Source: an uncultured Desulfomicrobiaceae bacterium (GTDB lineage: Bacteria; Desulfobacterota; Desulfovibrionia; Desulfovibrionales; Desulfomicrobiaceae). Taken from it: a DNA stretch of 64,000 nucleotides. Below are positions 35,087 through 47,005 of this stretch, in pieces (the first letter of the stretch is position 1; every line of letters starts with the position of its first letter). The stretch spans positions 1 to 64,000 of the forward strand of contig CALKRN010000004.1 in NCBI GenBank assembly GCA_937989665.1, given 5' to 3'. Made by a program: the position numbers and the translations under genes. The notes under the pieces were generated by a model. That model ran no database searches. It saw only the letters and a program-made list of their open reading frames with translations, and was not told where the DNA came from.

Positions 35087-35811
35087 GCTACTCTCAAGGA
35101 CACAAGGGGCTCCTCCCGCTCCACGCTGCCGCTTCGGCTCAAGATCACCCGGCGGGCAGGGAGATCCCGTCCGGCCTCGGCCAGGGCTTGGACCGTGAGT
35201 TGCGAGAGGCCGGCACAGCAGGGGACTTCCATTTCAAGAACCGTGACGTCGCGAATCCCAGCATGCCCCAGGATGCGGGCGAGCTTGGCGACAGTAGCGA
35301 CCCGATCCTCGAATTTTGGGCAGGCGAGGGCCACGACTCGACCCGGAAGGAACTGACGGTGGAGAGTCGGGCAGGCGAGGGCAGCGCAGTCTGCAAGTAG
35401 AAGCAGGGACGCGCCCCAAAGGAACGGGGCCTCTTCTGGAAGAAGGCGTAGCTTGACCGGCCAATGGCCAAGGGCTGAGCCTGCCGGCAAGTGCTCAGCG
35501 GCAGGGTGGGCTCTGGGGGCAAGGACCATGGTCTGGGAACCGGGACACCCGCAGGGCAAAGGGGGTGCGGCCTGGGCGGCGTGGGCCAAGGCGGCTTGCT
35601 CGTCAAAGGGCTCGGCCTCTCGCTCGCTCAAGGTAAGCGCGCCCTCTGGACAATGGCCGAGGCAGGCCCCCAGACCGTCACACAAGCTCTCGCGCACGAC
35701 ACGCGCTTTGCCGTCCACAATCGCTAAGGCCCCTTCAGCGCAGTGGACAATACAGGCGCCGCAGCCCGTGCATTTGTCCTCATCGATATGGATAATTGGG
35801 CGAATGGGCAT
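35083..35811 (-). CDS. Ferredoxin-domain protein, 242 residues
   Basis: An N-terminal two-cluster ferredoxin domain shows CTGCGACIVHC and CDGLGACLGHC; the second motif lacks one cysteine of the usual CxxCxxC (leucine instead), as in a known branch of such ferredoxins. The following 180 residues contain further cysteines ('LACPTLH', 'LACPKFED', 'VPCCAG') and may bind another cofactor. ATG 35811 has AAGGAGG; 17 extra codons upstream are not needed. The stop overlaps the convergent EamA gene. A redox or sensor role is likely, but the partner is unknown. Confidence 0.85.
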   Translation of the reverse strand: MPIRPIIHIDEDKCTGCGACIVHCAEGALAIVDGKARVVRESLCDGLGACLGHCPEGALTLSEREAEPFDEQAALAHAAQAAPPLPCGCPGSQTMVLAPRAHPAAEHLPAGSALGHWPVKLRLLPEEAPFLWGASLLLLADCAALACPTLHRQFLPGRVVALACPKFEDRVATVAKLARILGHAGIRDVTVLEMEVPCCAGLSQLTVQALAEAGRDLPARRVILSRSGSVEREEPLVSLRVA

Positions 35812-35877
35812 GATGACCTCCTTTATGGTATGTGCCTTTGGCCTAGGGGAGGAGGCGGGCACTGGCTTTGACGGAGG

Positions 35878-36621
35878 TCAAAACGCTAGGATCTGGCTCA
35901 AGAATTCCTGGGTGCGCGGATGCTTGGGCGCGGTGAAGAAGTGCTCAGGCGGACCTTCTTCGAGGATCGTCCCTTGGTCCATGAAAAGGACGCGGTCCGC
36001 GACCTCCCGGGCAAAGCCCATTTCGTGGGTGACCACCACCATGGTCATGCCCTCGCGGGAGAGGGTCTTCATGACATCGAGGACTTCGCCCACCATCTCG
36101 GGGTCAAGGGCTGAGGTGGGTTCGTCAAAAAGCATGATCTTGGGGTCCATGGCGAGGGATCGGGCAATGGCGACGCGCTGCTGCTGTCCGCCGGAAAGCT
36201 GCTCGGGACGTGCCTGGTATTTGTCGGCAATGCCGACCTTCTGCAGGAGCGCCATGGCCCGCTCCGCGGCCTGGGCGCGCGAGCGTTTGCGCACCGCCCG
36301 TTGGGCAAGGGTGAGGTTCTCGAGCACGGTCATGTGCGGGAAGAGATTGAAGGATTGGAAGACCATGCCCACTTCGGCGCGGATGGCGTTGATATCACAG
36401 CGAGGGTCGAGGATGTCGACGCCGTCAATGAGGATTGTCCCCTTCTCCGCATATTCTAGGCGGTTGAGGCAGCGCAGAAAGGTTGATTTTCCTGAACCAG
36501 AGGGGCCGATGACGACCACCGTCTCGCCAGCTTCGATATCCACGGAAACATCTCGGAGTGCCGGTATGGGTTGGGGAAGATAGAACGTTTTCGCAATGTT
36601 GCGCACCTGGATGATGGGCAT
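35878..36621 (-). CDS. Polar amino acid ABC transporter ATPase (GlnQ/HisP type)
   Basis: A 247-residue ABC ATPase of the polar amino acid group. Walker A is GPSGSGKST, the signature is LSGGQQQR, Walker B is '[15 protein letters not shown]', and the H-loop is '[10 protein letters not shown]'. The GlnQ/HisP-type '[17 protein letters not shown]' block is clear. It is the last gene of the four-gene minus-strand operon, nine bases after the permease stop, and energises import of the amino acid bound by the periplasmic protein. Confidence 0.95.
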   Translation of the reverse strand: MPIIQVRNIAKTFYLPQPIPALRDVSVDIEAGETVVVIGPSGSGKSTFLRCLNRLEYAEKGTILIDGVDILDPRCDINAIRAEVGMVFQSFNLFPHMTVLENLTLAQRAVRKRSRAQAAERAMALLQKVGIADKYQARPEQLSGGQQQRVAIARSLAMDPKIMLFDEPTSALDPEMVGEVLDVMKTLSREGMTMVVVTHEMGFAREVADRVLFMDQGTILEEGPPEHFFTAPKHPRTQEFLSQILAF

Positions 36622-36630
36622 GTCCCCTCC

Positions 36631-37635
36631 CTAGATAGCTTTACGCTCTAAATACTGAACGAATAATGAGAGCGTAAACGTCAGCACAAGATAGAGTATT
36701 GCGCAGACAATCCAGACTTCAAATGGTTGGAGTGAAGAAGAAACTACTTCTCGAGATGCTTTGGTCAGTTCTCGGATAGCAATGACACCAAGAAGCGAAG
36801 AGTCTTTGATAAGGCTAATGAATTGTCCTGCAAGCGGTGGTAAGATACGACGCATAGCTTGTGGAAGGATGATGCGGGCCATGGCTTGAGTATAGGTCAG
36901 TCCTAAAGATCGTGCGGCCTCCATTTGGCCACGATGGACTGATTGGATTCCTGCGCGTACGATTTCTGCTACGTAGGCTCCACTAAAAATGGAGAGAGCA
37001 AGCACGCCGTACCAGAGGGGATCGATGGGGGCAACGTCCCAGCGGGTCATCAGTTGGTTGACCACCGTGCCAACGACAAAATACCAGAGAAAAATCTGCA
37101 CAAGCAGCGGTGAACCGCGGATGATTTCAATGTAGGTGATGGCGCTCCAGCGCAGGGCAGGATTGGTGCTGATACGTGCCAACCCTGTCATGAGGCCAAG
37201 CACGGTTCCTCCGAGGATAGCCAAGAAGCTCACTTCCAGGGTGACGAAGAGACCCTCCAGGAGCAGGCCTGGTCGGCTGCGGGTGGTGGTCCCAAGGACG
37301 TCTCCTGGGCTCACGAGGTCACCTTTGTCCACGCGGAGGGTGGCGGTAGGCACCACATAGCGCTCTTCACCGCTGGGGTTACGGAGGACGATAACCGCCG
37401 TTTCCCCGCTTCGCTCCACGCGACTGACTTCGCCCTCTTGCGTGGCGTGGATGTCAATGGCTTCGGTGGTCCAAAAATACTGCGGGACACGGTTCCATCG
37501 CCATATGTATTCTACCGAGACGGATGCCTGGTACATCGCGAAAAGCGCAAGACCGAGGCCGAGGGCGAAGACGCTACGCCAAAAGAGGAAATAGCCTTTT
37601 CCCTTGGGGCGATCGAGGGCCGCGGGGCAATGCAT
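36631..37635 (-). CDS. Amino acid ABC transporter permease with an extra N-terminal domain
   Basis: A 334-residue HisM/GlnP-type permease; usual members have about 220-240 residues. The permease core (about 125-330) has the family EAA loop 'EAARSLGLTYTQAMARIILPQ' region. In front of it are a transmembrane helix (about 17-36) and an inserted domain (about 45-120) with alternating short strands, 'EGEVSRVERSGETAVIVL' and 'VDKGDLVSPGDVLG', that recall biotinyl/lipoyl-type hairpin folds. The 3' part of the gene (36650-37000) is less GC-rich than its neighbours. An AAGGAG box precedes ATG 37635. Confidence 0.9.
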   Translation of the reverse strand: MHCPAALDRPKGKGYFLFWRSVFALGLGLALFAMYQASVSVEYIWRWNRVPQYFWTTEAIDIHATQEGEVSRVERSGETAVIVLRNPSGEERYVVPTATLRVDKGDLVSPGDVLGTTTRSRPGLLLEGLFVTLEVSFLAILGGTVLGLMTGLARISTNPALRWSAITYIEIIRGSPLLVQIFLWYFVVGTVVNQLMTRWDVAPIDPLWYGVLALSIFSGAYVAEIVRAGIQSVHRGQMEAARSLGLTYTQAMARIILPQAMRRILPPLAGQFISLIKDSSLLGVIAIRELTKASREVVSSSLQPFEVWIVCAILYLVLTFTLSLFVQYLERKAI

Positions 37636-37654
37636 GGTGGCTCCTTTAGGGGAT

Positions 37655-37691
37655 CAAAAGACCACATCCGGCCACCTGGGACCGGATGTGG
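37655..37691 (-). terminator. Hairpin between binding-protein and permease genes, attenuator-like
   Basis: A perfect 10-bp stem (37662-37671 with 37682-37691) is followed on the minus strand by TCTTTTG. The T-run is weak, so it should act as a partial terminator or as a 3' stabiliser giving more binding protein than permease, which is common in ABC operons. Confidence 0.6.
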
Positions 37692-37716
37692 AGGTGTTCC
37701 GAGACAACGGGGCTAG

Positions 37717-38535
37717 TTATTGGACTTCCTTGAGCCATTCGGTGCCTGTAATCCACTTGGCGTAGATGCGCTCGTAGCGGCCGTCGTTTTTGATCTGGCG
37801 CAGGAAATTATTGAGCCAGTTGAGGAAATCTGGATCGCCGGGTTTGATACCAAAACCAAGAGGTTCGTAGGTAAAGGGCGCGTCGAGAAAGATGAGCTTG
37901 TCTTTGCCTTGCTGGGCCATGAACACGGCGCAGAACGGCAAATCGTACACAAAGGCATCGGCTTTGCCATTGAGGACTTCCATGGCCCCATCGGCCTCTT
38001 TTTCAAAGCTCTTGTACTGGGCCTTCGGCAAGAGGCGCTTCACTGCTTGCTCGCCGGTGGTGCCGATACGCGAAGCCACGACATATTTGGGGTCGTTGAG
38101 GTCTTTGTACGAGGTTACCGTGCCGGCGTGTTTCTTCGCCAGGAGGACGGTCTGCCCCACTACGATGTAAGGGTCAGCGAAATTGATTTTGAGGTTGCGC
38201 TCCTGGGTAACTGTCATGCCGCTGATGATGATATCGAACTTGTCGGCCATGAGTGCTGGGATGATGCCGTCAAAATCTGTATTTACGATGGTGAGTTTGA
38301 CGTTCATGGCCTTGGCCATTTCTTTGGCCAGGTCCACATCGAAGCCGACGATTTCTCCCTGCTTGGTGGTCATCTCGAAAGGCATGTAGCCAGCATCCAG
38401 GCCCACACGCAGCTCTCCGCGTTTGAGGATGGCATTGAGGGTGGATTTTTGGGCAAGCTCCATGTCCGCGGCCAAACAGGAAAGTGGCGCGGTCCAGGCA
38501 AGCAGGAGAAAGAACTGCAGAATCATTCGGCGCAT
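37717..38535 (-). CDS. Periplasmic polar amino acid-binding protein
   Basis: A 272-residue solute-binding protein of the SBP_bac_3 family. A signal peptide of about 23 residues precedes 'LNAILKRGELRVGLDAGY', the family start; 'GFDVDLAKEMAKAMNV' and 'IPALMADKFDIIISGMT' are the ligand-binding and family motifs. The ATG at 38535 is preferred over the ATG four codons earlier because GGAGG lies five bases before it. The ligand cannot be read with certainty. It follows the zinc-ribbon microprotein gene by 30 bases. Confidence 0.94.
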   Translation of the reverse strand: MRRMILQFFLLLAWTAPLSCLAADMELAQKSTLNAILKRGELRVGLDAGYMPFEMTTKQGEIVGFDVDLAKEMAKAMNVKLTIVNTDFDGIIPALMADKFDIIISGMTVTQERNLKINFADPYIVVGQTVLLAKKHAGTVTSYKDLNDPKYVVASRIGTTGEQAVKRLLPKAQYKSFEKEADGAMEVLNGKADAFVYDLPFCAVFMAQQGKDKLIFLDAPFTYEPLGFGIKPGDPDFLNWLNNFLRQIKNDGRYERIYAKWITGTEWLKEVQ

Positions 38536-38565
38536 AAGGCCCTCCATGGGGTAGATGTTGCGGGA

Positions 38566-38730
38566 CTAATACTTTCCTTCTGTAAGGACTTCTTTGATCA
38601 CCATCGTCTTCTTGCAGACCTCACATTGCGGCAGGGGCTCTTCGGGGAGACAGATAATGCGGGTCTGTCGGCATTGTGGACAAATAACTTCCACGAATTC
38701 ACGGGCATAGCGATCGTTGAGGATGTTCAT
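38566..38730 (-). CDS. 54-residue zinc-ribbon microprotein
   Basis: A short gene starts at ATG 38730 after GGAGG and ends at a TAG. The protein has two cysteine pairs, CPQC (17-20) and CEVC (36-39), spaced as in a zinc ribbon, plus a fifth cysteine at position 27. Its start reads MNILNDRYAREFVEV. No family name is recognised. It is the first gene of the ABC-transporter operon, 30 bases before the binding-protein gene, and may be a small regulator or metal-binding accessory (inference). Confidence 0.75.
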   Translation of the reverse strand: MNILNDRYAREFVEVICPQCRQTRIICLPEEPLPQCEVCKKTMVIKEVLTEGKY

Positions 38731-38807
38731 GGTACACCTCCAAAAAAGAAGAAAACCGTTTACCTGAAATGCAGCTTACGGGCAAGAGATGTGACGAAAA
38801 AGAGAAA

Positions 38808-38820
38808 ACCGATTATCGGT
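38808..38820. promoter_or_regulatory. ACCGAT-T-ATCGGT palindrome upstream of the ABC operon
   Basis: A perfect 13-bp palindrome lies 78 bases before the start of the zinc-ribbon gene, in the likely promoter region of the ABC operon. It is a candidate operator; the regulator is unknown. Confidence 0.4.
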
Positions 38821-39220
38821 CTCTAGGGCTGTTTTCGGCATATGAGTGCGCCCGAAATCTGCCAGGGCGTTTGGGGGATGCCTGCGCGAAGAAGGAGTGC
38901 CGAGCTCAAGCCAGGATGGCGTGTGGCCTTGTGTACCCCGGGCAGGAAAGCCATGCGCGAAGCCAGGCTGCTGCGTCCCCGGACGATCGCTGCTTCCAGA
39001 CGTCTTGCGTGGCACTGCGCGTATCCTGGTGCCCGTAGCCGCATCCGACGTGCGATCCTGTCCAGAGCAAATCTGTGGGCTCATCTTGCGGGACAGGGGG
39101 TGGGTCTCTTTGGAGCATCCACGACTGATTTTTCAGACATGATCTTGTGTTGTTCTTGAACTTGGGTCTGGTGAGAAACGACACACTCCTGCTGTTTGGG
39201 GGCAACATACCGGAGTGCAG
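38821..39220. other. Gene-free region
   Basis: These 400 bases have several overlapping open frames but none with a ribosome site, consistent codon use or family similarity. They separate the terminator of the 62-residue gene from the ABC operon promoter region. Confidence 0.5.
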
Positions 39221-39253
39221 AAAAAAAGGCCTGCCCGTTGGCGGTGGGCAGGC
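39221..39253 (-). terminator. Intrinsic terminator of the 62-residue gene
   Basis: On the minus strand GCCTGCCC and GGGCAGGC form a perfect 8-bp stem around a 9-base loop, followed by C and seven T. It lies 58 bases beyond the stop codon of the small gene at 39312-39500 and supports that gene as a separate transcript. Confidence 0.85.
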
Positions 39254-39311
39254 GGTTTGGGTTTGGGGGTGTAGCGATGAGAAAGTATTCGAAGCGAGGA
39301 TTCGCCCTTAC

Positions 39312-39500
39312 TCAATGAGAAGCCTCCGCAATCCAATATTCTTTCCAAGAGTCAAGGGTGTACTCCCGTTTGACGAGCACAGACTCGCCTTCCAGCAAGC
39401 GGTCCCGCTGCCAGGGGGTGAGGAGCTGGGAGAGCTGCATGGCCTCAGAGGGCCGAAGATCGGTGATATGGCCGCCTTTGGTAATAAGTTTCCCACGCAT
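39312..39500 (-). CDS. Small protein of unknown function, 62 residues
   Basis: I do not recognise this protein. It starts MRGKLITKGGHITDLRPSEA and contains 'QLLTPWQRDRLLEGESVL' and an aromatic end 'SWKEYWIAEASH'. It is soluble and lacks cysteines. ATG 39500 has AAGGAG at eight bases; the 15 extra codons upstream have no support. It has its own terminator (39221-39253) and a TTGACA upstream (39561-39556), so it looks like a real, singly transcribed gene. It lies divergently upstream of the lactate operon. Confidence 0.7.
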   Translation of the reverse strand: MRGKLITKGGHITDLRPSEAMQLSQLLTPWQRDRLLEGESVLVKREYTLDSWKEYWIAEASH

Positions 39501-39555
39501 GGGGTTTCTCCTTGGTTGCGTATTCAACACAAAGTGTGTAAGCAAAAATCATTCC

Positions 39556-39561
39556 TGTCAA
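39556..39561 (-). promoter_or_regulatory. Candidate -35 box of the 62-residue gene
   Basis: A perfect TTGACA on the minus strand lies 56 bases before the start codon. The matching -10 is weak (TACACA at 15 bases spacing), so this is a tentative sigma-70 promoter. Confidence 0.3.
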
Positions 39562-40040
39562 CAAAGAGAGAATGCGCCGAGACAGGCAAAATAACGCGCT
39601 CGTTTTTTGGGCCGGGAAACGGGGGGAGGAGCATCCTTGCGGTGCTGCGTCAGGGTGGCGGAGCCCGGGTTCTGGGATTGTTCGTCCCGTGGATGGACGC
39701 GGGCAGGTCTACTGGAAGTGGGGGTGGAAAAAGTCACCTGGATTCGCTCAAAAAACAGCTCCCCGAAAGAAGGTAGATTTGCGGGGCTCCTGAAGGTGGT
39801 TTCCGCAGGGTCCAGAAGGCGTGTTGTCTGGAAAATTGGACGGTGGGCGGTGCTGTTGGAGCTCTCGTGGCCCTGCGGCCGTTTACCGGGTTGGCCTTGC
39901 AGGAATTGGGAGCTCTGGCACAAGAGGCTATCGATTCGTCTTGGATCTGTCCTGTTTTCCAGAACGATTTTGGGGAAGCTCCAAAGGGGGTGGTGGCAAA
40001 AAAGCGAGCTATTTCAATATGTTGTAATTCTGACGCTTTT
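39562..40040. other. Long upstream region of the lactate operon
   Basis: No convincing gene is present. GGAGCTCT occurs twice, 51 bases apart (39858-39865 and 39909-39916), about 130-180 bases before the sigma-54 promoter, where activator sites usually lie. TCTGGAAAA (39827) and its reverse complement (39955) form a wide inverted repeat. Confidence 0.45.
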
Positions 40041-40056
40041 TGGCACGATGGTTGAT
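40041..40056 (+). promoter_or_regulatory. Sigma-54 (-24/-12) promoter of the lactate-acetate operon
   Basis: TGGCACG-ATGG-TTGAT matches the sigma-54 consensus TGGCACR-N4-TTGCW at all but one conserved position. It lies 60 bases before the PFOR start codon. In Desulfovibrio vulgaris the equivalent lactate operon is known to be sigma-54 dependent with an enhancer-binding regulator, which supports the call; the regulator gene is not in this window. Confidence 0.8.
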
Positions 40057-40098
40057 TGGTGTCGGCAGGCCGGGTCTTGGCCCGGAAGAACCTCTTAA

Positions 40099-43761
<3,663 letters not shown>

Positions 43762-43836
43762 GAAGAGGTTCGCCTCTGCCTCGGCTTGGGGGAGCCGGGG
43801 CAGGGGTTCTGTTCGTTCACCTTGTGGAGGGAAACC

Positions 43837-45549
43837 ATGTCTATTCCTGCATTGGCTGTGGTGGCATTTTTGCCCATCCTTGTGGCCTTGGTCCTTATGG
43901 TCGGTATGCGCTGGCCATCCACCAAGGCAATGCCGCTGGCGTGGCTCGTGTGTGCGGCCAGCGCCCTGCTCGTATGGCAGCTGCCGGTAGGCTATATCGC
44001 TGCCCTGTCGCTTCAGGGGATCATCATCGCTATCGGCGTGCTCATCATCGTCTTTGGTGCCATCATCATCCTCTATACGCTGAAGTACTCGGGCGGCATG
44101 GAGACCATTCAATATGGCATGCAGAACATCAGCCGAGACAAACGCATCCAGGCAATCATCATTGGCTACATGTTCGCGGCCTTTATCGAGGGCGCAGCGG
44201 GTTTTGGAACGCCGGCGGCCCTAGCAGCGCCGCTGCTCTTGGCCCTCGGTTTTCCGCCACTCGCCGCTGCGGTGATTTGTCTCGTCTTCAATTCGTTCCC
44301 GGTATCGTTTGGCGCCGTGGGCACGCCGATTCTCATTGGCCTCAAGTTCCTCGGGCCGTTGGTGAAGGAAGCCGCTGATGCCGGGACCGCGGGACTCAAT
44401 TTCACGGATTTTGCCTCCTTTGCCAAAGTCATGGGGCAATGGGTTTCCCTCATGCACCTCGGGATGATTTTCATCCTGCCTATTTTCATGCTCGGCTTCC
44501 TCACCCGCTTCTACGGTCAAAACAAATCCTGGTCAGAAGGCTTTGAGGCCTGGAAGTTCTGCGTCTTTGCCGCTGTGGCCTTTGGGGTGCCCTATGTGGG
44601 CCTGGCCTGGCTCATTGGACCGGAATTCCCCTCCCTCATCGGCGGTCTCGTGGGCTTGGGGATTGTCGTCGCTGGCGCCAAGGCTGGGTTCTGTGTCCCG
44701 GAAACCGTGTGGGATTTCGGTCCGCAAGAGCGGTGGGACCCGGAGTGGACCGGCTCGATCCAGTGCGACACCTCGTGCCAGTTCAAGGAGCACATGAGCC
44801 AGTTCAAGGCGTGGTTGCCCTACGTCATCATCGGCATCATTTTGGTGGCCACCCGTGTGCCGGCCTTGGGGCTGAAGGCGTGGTTGTCGGCCCAGAAACT
44901 CGCCTTCACGGATCTGTTGGGCTATAAGGGCGTGTCGGCCTCCATCGACTACCTCTACCTGCCAGGGACGATCCCCTTTACCCTGGTGGCGATCCTGACC
45001 ATCTTCCTTCATGGGATGGGTGGCGAGGCGGTGAAAAAGGCCTGGAGCGAGTCCATTGCCAAGATGAAGGCCCCGACCATCGCCTTGTTTGCGGCAGTGG
45101 CCTTGGTGTCCATCTTCCGTGGTTCGGGCGTGGCCGATGCGGCGCTCAATCCCAACAACTATCCCTCCATGCCCCTCGCTATGGCCAAGGCAGTAGCGGC
45201 TTTTGCCGGGAATGCCTGGCCGTTTCTTGCCTCGTATGTGGGCGGTTTGGGGGCCTTTATTACTGGTTCCAACACGGTTTCCAACCTCCTCTTTGCGGAA
45301 TTCCAATGGGGTGTGGCCCAGACCCTGCATCTGCCGCGGCAGATCATTGTGGCCGCGCAGGTGGCAGGAGGCGCCATGGGGAACATGGTGTGCATCCACA
45401 ACATCGTGGCGGCCTGCGCGGTGACAGGCCTTATCGGCCGCGAGGGCCTTATCTTGAAGCGGACCTTCTGGCCCTTCGTGCTCTATGGTATCGTTGTGGG
45501 CATTGTGGCTGGAGTCATGAGCTTCGGTCCACTCTCCCACCTCTTCTAG
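43837..45549 (+). CDS. lctP: L-lactate permease, LctP family
   Basis: A 570-residue membrane protein with about 13-14 hydrophobic segments. It matches LctP/LldP lactate:proton symporters, with the signature 'EGAAGFGTPAALAAPLLL', shown here as 'AAGFGTPAALAAPLL', and 'GVGTPILIG'-like 'GAVGTPILIGLKFLG'. It lies 75 bases after PFOR, with GGAGG before ATG 43837; the extra 17 codons upstream are not needed. It imports lactate for the oxidase encoded downstream and is followed by an intrinsic terminator. Confidence 0.95.
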   Translation: MSIPALAVVAFLPILVALVLMVGMRWPSTKAMPLAWLVCAASALLVWQLPVGYIAALSLQGIIIAIGVLIIVFGAIIILYTLKYSGGMETIQYGMQNISRDKRIQAIIIGYMFAAFIEGAAGFGTPAALAAPLLLALGFPPLAAAVICLVFNSFPVSFGAVGTPILIGLKFLGPLVKEAADAGTAGLNFTDFASFAKVMGQWVSLMHLGMIFILPIFMLGFLTRFYGQNKSWSEGFEAWKFCVFAAVAFGVPYVGLAWLIGPEFPSLIGGLVGLGIVVAGAKAGFCVPETVWDFGPQERWDPEWTGSIQCDTSCQFKEHMSQFKAWLPYVIIGIILVATRVPALGLKAWLSAQKLAFTDLLGYKGVSASIDYLYLPGTIPFTLVAILTIFLHGMGGEAVKKAWSESIAKMKAPTIALFAAVALVSIFRGSGVADAALNPNNYPSMPLAMAKAVAAFAGNAWPFLASYVGGLGAFITGSNTVSNLLFAEFQWGVAQTLHLPRQIIVAAQVAGGAMGNMVCIHNIVAACAVTGLIGREGLILKRTFWPFVLYGIVVGIVAGVMSFGPLSHLF

Positions 45550-45559
45550 ATGACCAGAG

Positions 45560-45586
45560 GGCCCCTGGGCTCCAGGGGCCTTTTTT
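45560..45586 (+). terminator. Intrinsic terminator between lctP and the lactate oxidase gene
   Basis: A perfect 9-bp GC-rich stem (45560-45568 with 45572-45580), a GCT loop and six T follow the lctP stop codon by ten bases. The downstream gene continues on the same strand, so it must act as a partial terminator, or a further promoter lies beyond it. Confidence 0.85.
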
Positions 45587-45615
45587 CACGTTTGGTAATG
45601 GAAAGGAGATACTCC

Positions 45616-47004
45616 ATGATTTCTTCGAGTCTGCTCGCGGCCTTCCAAACCTTGCTTGGCAAAGAGAACGTGCTTGATAGCGAAGCGGATCGTCATTCGT
45701 ACGCCTATGATGCCGCTGTCCTTGATCCCGTCGTACCTGAGCTCGTACTGCGTCCCACCACGAGCGAGCAATTGGGTAAAACCGTGGCCTTATGTTATGA
45801 AAATGATCTTCCCATCACTGTGCGTGGCGCTGGGACGAATCTCAGCGGCGGCACGATTCCGAGCAAAGAAAAGGGCGTTGTCATCCTGACCAACAGCCTC
45901 AATAAAATCGTGGAGATCAATGAGCAGGACCTCTACGCCGTCGTGGAGCCGGGCGTCGTTACGGCGAAATTCGCTGCCGAGGTGGCAAAACGCGGGCTCT
46001 TTTATCCCCCGGACCCAGGTTCCCAAGCGGTCTCCACCTTGGGTGGGAACGTAGCTGAAAATGCCGGTGGCCTGCGTGGTCTCAAGTATGGGGTCACCAA
46101 AGACTACGTTATGGGAGTCAACTTTTGGAATACCCAGGGTGAGTATGTGAAGTCTGGTGGCCGGACTGTCAAATGTGTTACCGGTCTCAATATCTCGCAG
46201 CTTATGGTGGGTTCAGAGGGCACCTTGGGGGTCTTTGACCAGATCATTCTCAAGCTTGTCCCGCCGCCAGTGGCTTCCAAGGCCATGCTGGCAGAGTTCG
46301 ACAATATCGATGGGGCCTCCCAGACCGTGGCCGCCATCATCGCCAACAAGATTGTCCCGTGCACGCTCGAACTTCTCGATAATGCTACCATCAAGTACGT
46401 AGATGACTTTACCAAGGCCGGCCTGCCCCGGGATGCGGCAGCGATTTTGCTCATCGAAGTGGATGGCGGGCACGCGGCCTTGGTGGAGGATGATGCCGCC
46501 AAGGTGCTTGCGATCTGCAAGCAGGAAGGGGCTCGGCGCGTGGTGCTGGCCAAAGACGCAGCAGAAAAGAACAAGCTGTGGGAGGCACGGCGCAATGCCT
46601 TGCCCGCCTTGGCCCGGGCCCGTCCCACGACAGTGCTCGAAGACGCCACCGTACCGCGCAGCCAGATCCCGGCCATGATCCGGGCCATCAACCAGATTGC
46701 CGCCAAGTATCGCCTCCAGATCGGGACCTTTGGCCATGCCGGGGACGGGAACCTCCATCCCACGATCCTTACCGACCGGCGGGACAAAGAGGAATTCCAC
46801 CGCGTAGAGCAGGCCGTGGACGAGATCTTTGATGTCGCCTTGTCCTTGGGGGGCACGCTCTCCGGCGAGCACGGCATTGGTCTGGCCAAGGCGAAGTGGT
46901 TGGAAAAGGAAACCACCCGCGCCACGATACTCTACTCGCGCACCATCAAGAAGGCCGTGGACCCCAAATATCTCCTCAACCCTGGCAAGGTCATTGGAGG
47001 CTAG
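45616..47004 (+). CDS. FAD-linked lactate/glycolate oxidase subunit (GlcD/Dld type)
   Basis: A 462-residue FAD-binding oxidoreductase of the GlcD family, the catalytic subunit that oxidises lactate (probably the D form) to pyruvate. The FAD domain has 'VRGAGTNLSGG', 'YPPDPGSQAVSTLGGNVAEN' and 'GSEGTLGVFD'; the C-terminal cap has 'FGHAGDGNLHP' and 'LSGEHGIGLAK', the conserved substrate and FAD-contact histidines. ATG 45616 has AAGGAG seven bases before; an extra 22 codons upstream include the terminator and are rejected. The iron-sulfur subunit gene follows at once. Confidence 0.95.
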   Translation: MISSSLLAAFQTLLGKENVLDSEADRHSYAYDAAVLDPVVPELVLRPTTSEQLGKTVALCYENDLPITVRGAGTNLSGGTIPSKEKGVVILTNSLNKIVEINEQDLYAVVEPGVVTAKFAAEVAKRGLFYPPDPGSQAVSTLGGNVAENAGGLRGLKYGVTKDYVMGVNFWNTQGEYVKSGGRTVKCVTGLNISQLMVGSEGTLGVFDQIILKLVPPPVASKAMLAEFDNIDGASQTVAAIIANKIVPCTLELLDNATIKYVDDFTKAGLPRDAAAILLIEVDGGHAALVEDDAAKVLAICKQEGARRVVLAKDAAEKNKLWEARRNALPALARARPTTVLEDATVPRSQIPAMIRAINQIAAKYRLQIGTFGHAGDGNLHPTILTDRRDKEEFHRVEQAVDEIFDVALSLGGTLSGEHGIGLAKAKWLEKETTRATILYSRTIKKAVDPKYLLNPGKVIGG

Positions 47005-47005
47005 C

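Noticed and set aside
38846-39142. Open frame of 98 codons on the plus strand
   Set aside because: It has no ribosome site, several overlapping frames of similar length exist, and the amino acid composition (many Cys, Arg, Pro) is typical of non-coding GC-rich DNA.
39607-40098. Open frame of 163 codons before PFOR
   Set aside because: It covers the sigma-54 promoter, lacks a ribosome site and has a tryptophan- and arginine-rich composition typical of spurious frames.
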